Of a stretch of DNA of 6,622 nucleotides, positions 1-6,313 are shown one piece after another; position 1 is the stretch's first letter; each line of letters opens with the position of its first letter. The DNA is taken from contig WTHO01000140.1 in assembly GCA_011523115.1 (NCBI GenBank), positions 1 through 6,622 of the forward strand. The letters run 5' to 3'. The notes beneath the pieces are model-generated. The model saw only the letters and a program-made list of their open reading frames with translations. It did no database searches and was not told the DNA's origin. A program made the position numbers and the translations under genes. Origin of the DNA: Halieaceae bacterium. GTDB lineage: Bacteria > Pseudomonadota > Gammaproteobacteria > Pseudomonadales > Halieaceae.

Positions 1-756
1 CATCTGATGCAACTGCTCTGTCTGGTCGCCATGGAACCGCCAAATTCGCTGGAAGCCGAAAGTATCCGCGATGAGAAGGTCAAAATCGTCAAAGCGCTGA
101 GGCCCGTAGACCCGGCGACGGTGAAAGAGCACGTTGTGCGTGGCCAGTACAGCCAGGGTGTTATCAATGGTCAGGCCGTACCGGGGTATCTCGAGGAAGA
201 GGGTTGCGCAACGAGCGCCAGCGATACCGAGACCTTTGTAGCCATCAAGGCCTATGTGGATAACTGGCGATGGTCCGGAGTTCCCTTTTATCTCCGGACT
301 GGTAAGCGTATGCCGGACAAAGTCACCGAAATTAGCATCCAGTATAAGGCCCTGCCTCACCACATTTTCGGTGAGGGCGAGTCCGCCGAGCCCAACCGCC
401 TGATCATTCGTCTGCAGCCCAATGAAGGCATTGAGATGTCGATGGTGTCTAAACGCCAAAGTTTGAAAGACAAGCTGTCCCTGCAAACACACACGCTCAA
501 TTTTGATTTTCGGGAAGATGGCGACATTGACCGAATTCCGGACGCCTACGAGCGCCTGTTCCTCGATGCGATCAACGGAGACCCCTCTTTGTTCGTCGGT
601 CGAGAAGAGATCGAGGAAAGCTGGCGTTGGTGCGACCAAATTATCGCCGCCTGCGAACAGGGTGATGTGGGCGTGAGTGCCTATCAAGCGGGGAGTTGGG
701 GGCCCAGCAAGTCGGAGCTGCTGATCGATCGCGATGGGCGAAGCTGGAATGTCTGA
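1..756 (+). CDS. zwf: Glucose-6-phosphate 1-dehydrogenase, C-terminal half (5' truncated by window)
   Basis: This enzyme oxidises glucose-6-phosphate to 6-phosphogluconolactone with NAD(P)+ in the cytoplasm, feeding the Entner-Doudoroff and pentose phosphate routes. The frame is open from the first base and ends in TGA at 754-756, giving 251 residues. This is about half of the roughly 490 usual for the family. The visible part is the C-terminal domain. It begins with the family segment QLLCLVAMEPP, followed by SIRDEKVK (visible residues 21-28), VRGQYSQG, VPGYLEEEG, TETFVAIKAYVDNWRWSGVP and the signature FYLRTGKRM (96-104). Later come NRLIIRLQPNEGIEM, DAYERLFLDAI and a C-terminal AYQAGSWGP. 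The ending IDRDGRSWN resembles the E. coli enzyme. The N-terminal nucleotide-binding fold and catalytic His region lie before the window, so cofactor preference and any zwf promoter cannot be judged. The coding region overlaps the next gene, pgl. Confidence 0.97.
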   Translation, partial: HLMQLLCLVAMEPPNSLEAESIRDEKVKIVKALRPVDPATVKEHVVRGQYSQGVINGQAVPGYLEEEGCATSASDTETFVAIKAYVDNWRWSGVPFYLRTGKRMPDKVTEISIQYKALPHHIFGEGESAEPNRLIIRLQPNEGIEMSMVSKRQSLKDKLSLQTHTLNFDFREDGDIDRIPDAYERLFLDAINGDPSLFVGREEIEESWRWCDQIIAACEQGDVGVSAYQAGSWGPSKSELLIDRDGRSWNV

Positions 757-1429
757 TTGGCATACGTTTCCGGATCGCCATGGATTGGATCGCGCGCTCG
801 CCATGGAGGTATTGCAGCGTCTTGAAGATGCCCTTGAGTCTCGGGGCGCGGCATACCTGGTGGTCTCGGGCGGTAGCACGCCCGCTGGACTATTTTCGAT
901 ACTGGCTCAGGCCGCGATCGACTGGCCGCGGGTCACGATCATTCTGGCTGATGAGCGCTGGGTCGATACGGGGCACGATGACAGCAATGAGCGCCTGGTG
1001 CGATCCACGCTATTGAAAGGGCCTGCAGCTGATGCCCAATTTCTGACGTTGATCCCCAAGCCGGGTGATGCGGAGGCCAATATTGCCCAGCTATCGGAAA
1101 CAGTGAATGCGCTGCCCCGATTTGACGTGGTGCTTTTGGGTATGGGCGAGGATGCGCACACCGCCTCTTTGTTTCCCTGTGCCGAAGAACTGGAGGAGGG
1201 ACTCACAACGACGGAGGGTGCACTGATGACGCGACCCAGCACAGCGCCCTATCAAAGAGTGTCGCTGTCAAGGCGGCGTCTGCAACACACTGAGTGCGGG
1301 ATGGTGCACATCGTGGGAGAAGCAAAGCGGTCGGTCCTTGAGCGGGCGGAACATAATCCTGACCCGTTGCGCCACCCTGTGTCAGCCTTTTTGGGTGCAG
1401 AGGGTTTTGACTGCTGGTGGTCGCCTTAG
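749..1429 (+). CDS. pgl: 6-phosphogluconolactonase (DevB/SOL type)
   Basis: Pgl hydrolyses 6-phosphogluconolactone, the product of Zwf, to 6-phosphogluconate in the cytoplasm. With the ATG at 749 the protein has 226 residues, close to the roughly 230-240 of bacterial DevB-type enzymes. Family motifs, in this numbering, are VVSGGSTP (38-45, phosphate-binding loop), ILADERWV (65-72) followed by DDSN, and LLGMGEDAHTASLFP (129-143), which contains the catalytic-region His. The last motif is usually GMGxDGHTASLFP, so the Asp-Gly pair appears here as Asp-Ala. The start is uncertain. ATG 749 overlaps the zwf stop by 8 nt and begins MSDWHTF. An in-frame ATG at 734 would add five residues (MGEAG). Neither has a good Shine-Dalgarno, so translational coupling to zwf is likely. 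Unlike the usual Pseudomonas order zwf-pgl-eda, no eda follows; gap faces it from the other strand. Confidence 0.93.
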   Translation: MSDWHTFPDRHGLDRALAMEVLQRLEDALESRGAAYLVVSGGSTPAGLFSILAQAAIDWPRVTIILADERWVDTGHDDSNERLVRSTLLKGPAADAQFLTLIPKPGDAEANIAQLSETVNALPRFDVVLLGMGEDAHTASLFPCAEELEEGLTTTEGALMTRPSTAPYQRVSLSRRRLQHTECGMVHIVGEAKRSVLERAEHNPDPLRHPVSAFLGAEGFDCWWSP

Positions 1430-1457
1430 TGGCTGCCCGCTAACCCCTGTAACGGGC

Positions 1458-1479
1458 AAAAAAAGGGGGCATAGCCCCC
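1458..1479 (-). terminator. Rho-independent terminator of gap
   Basis: Read on the minus strand, this is a perfect 6-bp stem GGGGGC / GCCCCC (plus-strand arms 1465-1470 and 1474-1479) with a 3-nt loop TAT, followed at once by seven T residues (1464 to 1458). It lies 25 nt beyond the gap stop codon. This is a textbook intrinsic terminator for gap. In the plus direction the same hairpin is followed by AAAG and not by a T-run, so it should not terminate pgl well by this mechanism. A short GCCCG / CGGGC pair (1435-1439 and 1453-1457) just after pgl also lacks a T-tract. Confidence 0.9.
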
Positions 1480-1500
1480 AAAGTACTCACTGGTTTGGGG
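1476..1500. repeat. Inverted repeat overlapping one arm of the gap terminator
   Basis: CCCCAAA (1476-1482) and TTTGGGG (1494-1500) form a 7-bp perfect inverted repeat around an 11-nt loop. The first arm shares bases 1476-1479 with the terminator stem. In the gap transcript the two hairpins therefore cannot form at once. The repeat lies between the gap stop codon and the terminator. A function is not shown; it may only be the composition of a G/C-rich convergent spacer. Confidence 0.5.
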
Positions 1501-1504
1501 TCGC

Positions 1505-2539
1505 TCAGGCAGCGACACCCAGATTCTGTTTCAGCATCGTCAAGGCCATGGTGAGGCCAGTATCCAGCATGCGGTTCGAGAACCCCCACTCGTTGTCGTA
1601 CCAGGCCAGGACCTTCACCAACTTTCCCTGAACGCGAGTGTGGTTTGCATCGAAGTTGCTTGAAAAGCGGTTGTGATTGAAATCAATCGATACCAGAGGC
1701 TGCGCGTTGTAACCGAGAACCCCTGCCGTGTCAGCCTCTGCCGCTTTCAGCATGATGGCGTTGATTTCATCGACCGAGGTTGAGCGCGACGCGGTGAAAG
1801 TGAGATCCACGAGCGACACGTTCAATGTGGGTACCCGCACAGCAAGACCGTCGAGCTGCCCCTTTAGCTCCGGCATCACTAATCCGATCGCTGCTGCGGC
1901 ACCTGTTTTCGTAGGGATCATGCTGTGGGCTGCAGCGCGCGCGCGGTAGGGGTCGCTGTGGTAAACGTCAGACAGATTCTGATCATTGGTGTAGGCATGA
2001 ATGGTCGTCATCAGCCCCTGCTCGATACCGACTGAGTCGTAGAGAGGTTTGGCAATGGGTGCGAGACAGTTGGTGGTGCAAGAGGCATTCGACACAATCA
2101 CATCCGCGTCAGTAAGCGTGGTGTGGTTGATTCCGTAGACCACCGTGGCATCCATACCTTTACCCGGTGCCGACACCAGTACCCGCTTGGCGCCCGCACT
2201 CAGATGCTTGCGAGCAGACTCTCGTTCGGTGAAGAGACCGGTACATTCGAACACGATGTCTACCGATAATTCGCCCCAAGGCAAGGCTGACGGATCGTGC
2301 TCGGACAAGATCCGAATACGATCAGTGCCCACCAGCATGTCGGGTCCTTCAACGGAGACAGGCTGATGAAAGTGACCGTGGGTCGTATCGAACTGGGTAA
2401 GGTGCGCGTTCATGTCCGGCGAGCCGAGATCATTGATCGCCACAATCTGCATTTTGTCGTTTAAATCTGGACGCTCATAAAACGCCCGTAGGATGTTTCT
2501 TCCGATCCGTCCGTAACCGTTGATCGCTACATTGATCAT
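1505..2539 (-). CDS. gap: Glyceraldehyde-3-phosphate dehydrogenase, type I
   Basis: GAPDH interconverts glyceraldehyde-3-phosphate and 1,3-bisphosphoglycerate with NAD(P) and phosphate in the cytoplasm. The 344-residue product is of normal length. The start is the ATG at 2539 ([15 protein letters not shown]), because AAGGAG lies 8 nt upstream. An in-frame ATG at 2563 would add eight residues but has no ribosome site. The N-terminal Rossmann fold has NGYGRIGRN (7-15). The catalytic cysteine lies in [12 protein letters not shown] (Cys154) and the catalytic histidine in [10 protein letters not shown] (His181). Also present are [17 protein letters not shown] (200-216), [16 protein letters not shown] and [12 protein letters not shown] (313-324). 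The [13 protein letters not shown] stretch and the C-terminal half resemble Pseudomonas Gap1 as I remember it. The SIDFNH segment also occurs in erythrose-4-phosphate dehydrogenase (Epd), but the HAYTNDQ and TKTGAA segments favour Gap. The gene is convergent with pgl and divergent from hexR, and is probably HexR-controlled. Confidence 0.97.
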   Translation of the reverse strand: MINVAINGYGRIGRNILRAFYERPDLNDKMQIVAINDLGSPDMNAHLTQFDTTHGHFHQPVSVEGPDMLVGTDRIRILSEHDPSALPWGELSVDIVFECTGLFTERESARKHLSAGAKRVLVSAPGKGMDATVVYGINHTTLTDADVIVSNASCTTNCLAPIAKPLYDSVGIEQGLMTTIHAYTNDQNLSDVYHSDPYRARAAAHSMIPTKTGAAAAIGLVMPELKGQLDGLAVRVPTLNVSLVDLTFTASRSTSVDEINAIMLKAAEADTAGVLGYNAQPLVSIDFNHNRFSSNFDANHTRVQGKLVKVLAWYDNEWGFSNRMLDTGLTMALTMLKQNLGVAA

Positions 2540-2547
2540 GCTTCCAG

Positions 2548-2553
2548 CTCCTT
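2548..2553 (-). promoter_or_regulatory. Ribosome binding site that fixes the gap start
   Basis: The minus strand reads AAGGAG, 8 nt before the ATG at 2539. This strong Shine-Dalgarno supports the 344-residue form over the 352-residue form starting at 2563, which would itself contain this site inside its coding region. Confidence 0.85.
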
Positions 2554-2624
2554 CATCAGTCATGTTTCTAAAGACACGTTGACGCGCTGTGTCAGGGCTA
2601 TCTGACTAGGTAAGTCTGCACCAA

Positions 2625-2654
2625 AATGTAGTTTTATTACAATAGTAAGCGCAA
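2625..2654 (-). promoter_or_regulatory. Candidate gap promoter
   Basis: On the minus strand a -35-like TTGCGC (2654-2649) and a -10-like TACATT (2630-2625, four of six consensus bases) are separated by 18 bp. This would start transcription near 2618 and give a leader of about 79 nt. The -10 hexamer overlaps the left arm of the HexR box at 2627-2641, and the spacer overlaps the rest, a position that fits repression. An alternative -10, TACTAT (2647-2642), has no convincing -35. This is a by-eye assignment. Confidence 0.35.
2627..2641. promoter_or_regulatory. HexR operator, near-ideal box (site 1)
   Basis: The 15-mer TGTAGTTTTATTACA has 6-bp arms around a 3-bp centre with one mismatch (TGTAGT against ATTACA). 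From memory it fits every position of the HexR consensus TGTARTWWWAYTACA described for Shewanella and related Gammaproteobacteria. It also has the TGT...ACA half-sites of the Pseudomonas motif, although the spacing differs slightly. It lies between gap and hexR, 88 bp from the gap start codon, and overlaps the candidate gap -10. The identity of the neighbouring regulator gene makes the call stronger than the motif alone. Confidence 0.82.
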
Positions 2655-2668
2655 AATATGCGACGAAT

Positions 2669-2697
2669 CGGACTTTATTTATGTTTTATTACATAAT
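2669..2697 (+). promoter_or_regulatory. Candidate hexR promoter
   Basis: A -10-like CATAAT (2692-2697, five of six consensus bases) stands 17 bp from a weak -35-like CGGACT (2669-2674, three of six). Transcription would begin near 2704 and leave a leader of about 94 nt. A second possible -10, TAAAAT (2705-2710, five of six), has no good -35. Either one is overlapped or flanked by the second HexR box, consistent with autoregulation. Which of the two is used cannot be decided by eye. Confidence 0.35.
2679..2696. promoter_or_regulatory. Second, degenerate HexR operator (site 2)
   Basis: TTATGT (2679-2684) and ACATAA (2691-2696) form a perfect 6-bp inverted repeat with a 6-bp spacer. Its bases 2683-2693, GTTTTATTACA, repeat exactly the right-hand 11 bases of site 1 (2631-2641). 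Aligned to the 15-bp HexR consensus, the right half and centre match while the left arm (TTAT instead of TGTA) fails at three positions. The 52-bp offset between the repeats is close to five helical turns, so two bound dimers would lie on the same DNA face. The site overlaps the candidate hexR promoter, which suggests autoregulation. It is weaker than site 1 and not proven. Confidence 0.55.
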
Positions 2698-2710
2698 TTA
2701 AAGATAAAAT

Positions 2711-2743
2711 CGCTTGGTGGGTGTTATATCCCACGCCAAGTCG
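2711..2743 (+). promoter_or_regulatory. Hairpin in the hexR leader
   Basis: CTTGG (2713-2717) pairs with CCAAG (2736-2740) and TGGG (2718-2721) with CCCA (2730-2733). The result is a 9-bp stem with a 2-nt bulge (CG, 2734-2735) and an 8-nt loop TGTTATAT. CG at 2711-2712 can extend it by pairing with CG at 2742-2743 across one bulged T. It lies between the candidate promoter and the hexR start. A short TTTT (2749-2752) follows after five bases, so it resembles a weak attenuator or an mRNA-stabilising structure more than a full terminator. It could also be a DNA-level dyad. Its function is unknown. Confidence 0.5.
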
Positions 2744-2797
2744 CGGACTTTTCACGGCATCCAGCAATCCAAGGGAGCGCACAGAGAGCGCCAAGTC

Positions 2798-3658
2798 ATG
2801 AATCAAGACGGCAATTTGTTAACAGCGCTCAGTGCGGCGCTGCCCGATTTGAATAAATCCGAGGCGAAGGTCGCCAATGCGATTCTTGAGGACCCGGAGG
2901 CGGCGACACGGTCGAGCATTGCGGTTCTGGCCGCGGCAGCTCAAGTCAGCGAACCCAGTGTGAACCGCTTCTGCAAGCGATTCGGTGCAAAGGGATTCCC
3001 TGACTTTAAATTACGTCTCGCGCGGTCCCTCGTGTCTGGTGTTCGTTACATCAGCCGTGCGGTCGAGATGGATGACGATATCGATACCTATCCCCGCAAG
3101 CTCTTTGACAACACGATTACCGCGCTGATGCTGGCCAGAGATCAACTGCCTTTGAGCGCGATTGAGCGCGCGGTCGATTACCTCGCGCAGGCTCGGCACA
3201 TTTATTTCCTCGGTCTGGGTACCTCTGCAGCAGTGGCGCAGGATGCGGAGCACAAATTTTTTCGTTTTAAAGTCCCTGTGACGACCTGCACTGACCCCCT
3301 CATGCATCGCATGCTGGCAGCGGGTGGCGGGGTCGGCGATGTCTTCTTTTTTATTTCGCATACCGGAAGAACCGAAATTCTGGTGGAAACTGCGGAGTTG
3401 GCGCGCACGACCGAGGCCACGGTAGTGTCATTGACGGCGGAGGGTTCGCCGCTGGCGGCAGCCAGTCATCTCAGTATTGGCCTGAGCGTCTCGGAAAACA
3501 CAGAGGAATATCTGCCTATGACGTCTCGCATCGTTCAACTAGCGGTGCTCGACGTTTTAGCGACGGGCATGACACTGCGGCGCGGCGAGGGCATTTTGCC
3601 CCATCTGGCGCGCATTAAAGATAGTTTGAAGTCGACGCGCTTCCCCTCCGGGGACTGA
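2798..3658 (+). CDS. hexR: HexR, RpiR-family transcriptional regulator of central carbon metabolism
   Basis: In Pseudomonas and Shewanella relatives, HexR binds operators at zwf, edd/eda and gap-type genes and is released by the Entner-Doudoroff intermediate KDPG. This protein has 286 residues, a normal length. An N-terminal helix-turn-helix domain covers about residues 1-77. It includes LNKSEAKVANAIL (18-30) and SIAVLAAAAQVSEPSVNRFCKRFG (40-63), with the recognition helix around SEPSVNRFCKRF. A SIS sugar-phosphate domain spans about 122-260, with GLGTSAAVA (139-147) and ISHTGRT (186-192). Ser143 and Ser187 match the two serines that I recall as KDPG-contacting in P. putida HexR (Ser140, Ser184). 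EYLPMTSRIVQLAVLDVLATG near the C-terminus is typical of HexR. I chose ATG 2798 (GAGAG 9 nt upstream) over an in-frame TTG at 2714, since family members begin shortly before this helix. It is divergent from gap and precedes ppc by 33 nt. Confidence 0.95.
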   Translation: MNQDGNLLTALSAALPDLNKSEAKVANAILEDPEAATRSSIAVLAAAAQVSEPSVNRFCKRFGAKGFPDFKLRLARSLVSGVRYISRAVEMDDDIDTYPRKLFDNTITALMLARDQLPLSAIERAVDYLAQARHIYFLGLGTSAAVAQDAEHKFFRFKVPVTTCTDPLMHRMLAAGGGVGDVFFFISHTGRTEILVETAELARTTEATVVSLTAEGSPLAAASHLSIGLSVSENTEEYLPMTSRIVQLAVLDVLATGMTLRRGEGILPHLARIKDSLKSTRFPSGD

Positions 3659-3691
3659 CAAACGACTTCTTTCACAATCTGAGGAGAAACC

Positions 3692-6307
3692 ATGGTCGAG
3701 GTGGTCGATACTGCCCCGTTGCGCGCCCATGTGCGGTTGCTGGGCGACATACTGGGCAAAATTATTCGCGACAATGCAGGCGAAGCGCTGTTCGACCGGG
3801 TAGAGCAGATTCGTTTGCGCTCCAAAGAGGCTCAGGACAGTGATACCTGGGAGGCGCTCGATCAGTTGCTCGCCTCTCTCGAAGAGGGCGAATTCCTCGT
3901 TATAGCGCGTGCATTTAGTCAGTTTCTTAATCTGGCCAATATTGCTGATCAGCAGCACACGACTTCGGTACAGACCGAGCCTCATTTTTCCGCCAGCTCG
4001 ACGCTGCAAAAAACGCTAAGGGTGCTGCAGACCAAGGCGAAGGATACGGAGATTCAGGCGGCGATCGACAAACTGCACATTGACCTGGTACTTACTGCGC
4101 ACCCCACTGAAATCACCCGCCGTACGCTCATTCACAAACATCGGGCGCTGAGCGACTGCCTGAATGCGCTCGACTCTGCAGTTCAGAGTGATATGACGCG
4201 GCAACAGACGCAGCGCCGAATCGCCGAGCTCGTATCACAGATCTGGCATACCGAGGAGTTCAGAACCGACAGACCGACGCCGGTTGATGAGGCGCGCTGG
4301 GGATTCGCAGTGATTGAAAATTCTCTCTGGGATGCGGTGCCGCAATTTCTCCGGCAAGTTGATGCGGTCTGTGACGCCTACTCGCTGCCTCTGCCCAGCG
4401 CGGATTGGTCGCCTATCAAAATATCCAGCTGGATCGGCGGTGATCGGGATGGTAATCCCAACGTCACAGCAGGCGTGACCCGCGAGGTCTTGCTGTTGGC
4501 ACAGTGGCAAGCCTGTGAATTGTTCAGTGCCGACGTTGCACAACTCCATGAGGAGCTCTCGGCGACGACCGCGACAGCATCTTTCAAAAGCTCAGCTATG
4601 GATGCCAGAGAGCCTTACCGGGCAGTGCTGAAGCCACTCCTCGTGACGCTGCGCAGGCAACGTCAGGCGCTGGAGGCAGCGTTGAATCAGGGAGCACCGG
4701 CACCGGCGCCCCTCACCCTCGATGTGTTATTGGCGCCACTTCAGGCTTGCTTCGAGAGTCTCATCGCTTGCGGCTTGACCGAGATGGCGCGGGGTGCGTT
4801 GTGGGATACATTGCGCCGGGCTCATTGCTTTGGCCCTTATCTCATCCAGTTGGATATCCGCCAGGAGAGTGGCCGCCATCGCTCGGTTATGAGTGCCATC
4901 ACGCAATTACTGGAGGTCGGTGACTACAGCCAGTGGCCCGAGGAGAAGAAGGTCAAGTGGTTACAGCATGAGCTCAGCAGCCCACGTCCCTTGATCCCCT
5001 GGGACAGTCCCTTTGATGCCAAGGATCAGGAGGTGCTCGATACCTTTAGCACCATATCGACCACGCCAGAAGCGGCTTTGGGTGCTTACGTGATTTCCAT
5101 GGCATCCTCGCCTTCTGATGTGTTGGCTGTTCAACTGCTGTTGAAATCCACCGGCTGCTCTGAACGCATGCCCGTGGTGCCGCTATTTGAGACACTGAGC
5201 GATCTGGACAACGCCTCGCCCGTCATTGATGCGCTACTCACTGATCCAGCGTATCGGGCCCGTATCGACAAAAAACTGATGGTGATGATCGGTTACTCCG
5301 ACAGCGCCAAGGATGCCGGCATGCTGGCAGCGGGATGGGCGCAATATCGTGCGCAGGAGGCGTTACTCGAAACTTGCCGTGCCCATGGCGTAGCGCTGAC
5401 TTTGTTTCACGGCCGTGGCGGCACGATTGGTCGCGGCGGTGCGCCGGCTCATCAAGCCCTCCTATCTCAGCCGCCCGGGTCACTGGCTCAGGGCTTGCGG
5501 GTCACCGAGCAGGGCGAAATGATCCGAACCAAGCTGGGTATGACGCCGCTGGCGGTGAATACTTTGGGGCAGTACGCGAGTGCGATTTTGCAGGCCAATC
5601 TGGTGCCACCCCCGGAGCCCACGCCGGTATGGAGAGAGGTGATGGAACAACTCGCTGCGCAGTCCTGCGATGTCTATCGCCGCTGGGTGCGAGAGGATCC
5701 TCAGTTCGTTCCGTACTTCAGGCAAGCTACACCGGAGCAGGAGCTGGCATCTCTGCCCTTGGGTTCAAGGCCGGCACGCCGAAAACTCGATGGGGGCATT
5801 GAAAGTTTGAGGGCGATCCCTTGGATATTTGCATGGATGCAGAACCGCCTCATGTTGCCTGCATGGCTGGGTGCTGGCGAGGCGCTGCAGTCCGCTCTGG
5901 AATCGGGCAAGCTCGAGATGATCCGAGAGATGCTGAGGGAGTGGCCCTTCTTTCGCGCGCGGCTCTCCATGCTGGAGATGGTTTTCGCCAAGTCAGACCA
6001 TACGCTGTCGGCGCACTACGATCAGTTGCTCGTTGAGCCTGATCTCGCCTCGGTCGGTCAGCGGCTTCGTCATCAGTTGCAGCGCGACATCGACACGCTG
6101 CTTACCATCCTTGAGAGTGATCAACTGCTTGCGCACGATCAGTGGGTGCAACAAAGTATCGGCCTGCGCAATATCTACAGCGCCCCACTCAATTTGCTCC
6201 AGGCAGAACTATTGAGGCGCGTCCGAGCCGAGACAAAACCGGAAATTCAGCAGGCTTTGATGGTGACGATGGCGGGTATAGCGGCTGGTATGCGCAACAC
6301 GGGGTGA
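3692..6307 (+). CDS. ppc: Phosphoenolpyruvate carboxylase
   Basis: This enzyme carboxylates PEP with bicarbonate to oxaloacetate and phosphate, replenishing the TCA cycle; it normally acts as a cytoplasmic homotetramer. The 871-residue product compares with 883 in E. coli, and both ends match. AGGAG (3682-3686) lies 5 nt before the ATG. Catalytic motifs are complete: VLTAHPT (133-139, His137), SWIGGDRDGNPNVT (246-259), MIGYSDSAKDAG (532-543), FHGRGGTIGRGGAP (572-585, His573) and QPPGSLAQGLRVTEQGEM (593-610). SLRAIPWIFAWMQNRLMLPA (705-724) and the terminal AAGMRNTG are also intact. By alignment from memory, the four residues that bind the inhibitor aspartate in E. coli (Arg587, Lys773, Arg832, Asn881) are present as Arg581, Lys767, Arg826 and Asn869. 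Aspartate feedback inhibition is therefore expected. An Ala-Pro-rich segment (334-340) looks like a flexible linker. The gene follows hexR by 33 nt and may share its transcript. Confidence 0.98.
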   Translation: MVEVVDTAPLRAHVRLLGDILGKIIRDNAGEALFDRVEQIRLRSKEAQDSDTWEALDQLLASLEEGEFLVIARAFSQFLNLANIADQQHTTSVQTEPHFSASSTLQKTLRVLQTKAKDTEIQAAIDKLHIDLVLTAHPTEITRRTLIHKHRALSDCLNALDSAVQSDMTRQQTQRRIAELVSQIWHTEEFRTDRPTPVDEARWGFAVIENSLWDAVPQFLRQVDAVCDAYSLPLPSADWSPIKISSWIGGDRDGNPNVTAGVTREVLLLAQWQACELFSADVAQLHEELSATTATASFKSSAMDAREPYRAVLKPLLVTLRRQRQALEAALNQGAPAPAPLTLDVLLAPLQACFESLIACGLTEMARGALWDTLRRAHCFGPYLIQLDIRQESGRHRSVMSAITQLLEVGDYSQWPEEKKVKWLQHELSSPRPLIPWDSPFDAKDQEVLDTFSTISTTPEAALGAYVISMASSPSDVLAVQLLLKSTGCSERMPVVPLFETLSDLDNASPVIDALLTDPAYRARIDKKLMVMIGYSDSAKDAGMLAAGWAQYRAQEALLETCRAHGVALTLFHGRGGTIGRGGAPAHQALLSQPPGSLAQGLRVTEQGEMIRTKLGMTPLAVNTLGQYASAILQANLVPPPEPTPVWREVMEQLAAQSCDVYRRWVREDPQFVPYFRQATPEQELASLPLGSRPARRKLDGGIESLRAIPWIFAWMQNRLMLPAWLGAGEALQSALESGKLEMIREMLREWPFFRARLSMLEMVFAKSDHTLSAHYDQLLVEPDLASVGQRLRHQLQRDIDTLLTILESDQLLAHDQWVQQSIGLRNIYSAPLNLLQAELLRRVRAETKPEIQQALMVTMAGIAAGMRNTG

Positions 6308-6313
6308 TGCGCC

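Noticed and set aside
907..1242. Open frame of 111 codons on the minus strand inside pgl
   Set aside because: It lies wholly within a gene with clear family motifs; its product is Ser-rich low-complexity sequence without recognisable features, as expected of an antisense shadow.
1435..1457. GCCCG / CGGGC pair after pgl as a pgl terminator
   Set aside because: The stem is only 5 bp with a 13-nt loop and is followed by A residues, not T residues, on the pgl strand.
2665..2676. Possible Cra/FruR half-site (GAATCG) between gap and hexR
   Set aside because: Only one half matches the recalled palindromic consensus; the second half is absent, so chance is likely.
2714..2797. TTG-initiated N-terminal extension of HexR by 28 residues
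   Set aside because: The TTG lies inside the leader hairpin with no ribosome site, the extension is unlike the HexR N-termini I know, and ATG 2798 gives normal length.
3557..4009. Open frame of 150 codons on the minus strand across the hexR-ppc junction
   Set aside because: It is antisense to two well-supported genes and shows no family motif; high GC content favours such long shadows.
4695..4712. GC-rich short repeat (caccgg units) in ppc
   Set aside because: It merely encodes an Ala-Pro-rich linker (residues 334-340) in a surface segment; no longer repeat structure surrounds it.
5335..5802. Open frame of 155 codons in another plus-strand frame within ppc
   Set aside because: The ppc reading frame here carries the invariant FHGRGG and QPPG motifs; the alternative product is Arg/Gly/Ser-rich and has no ribosome site that I can see.
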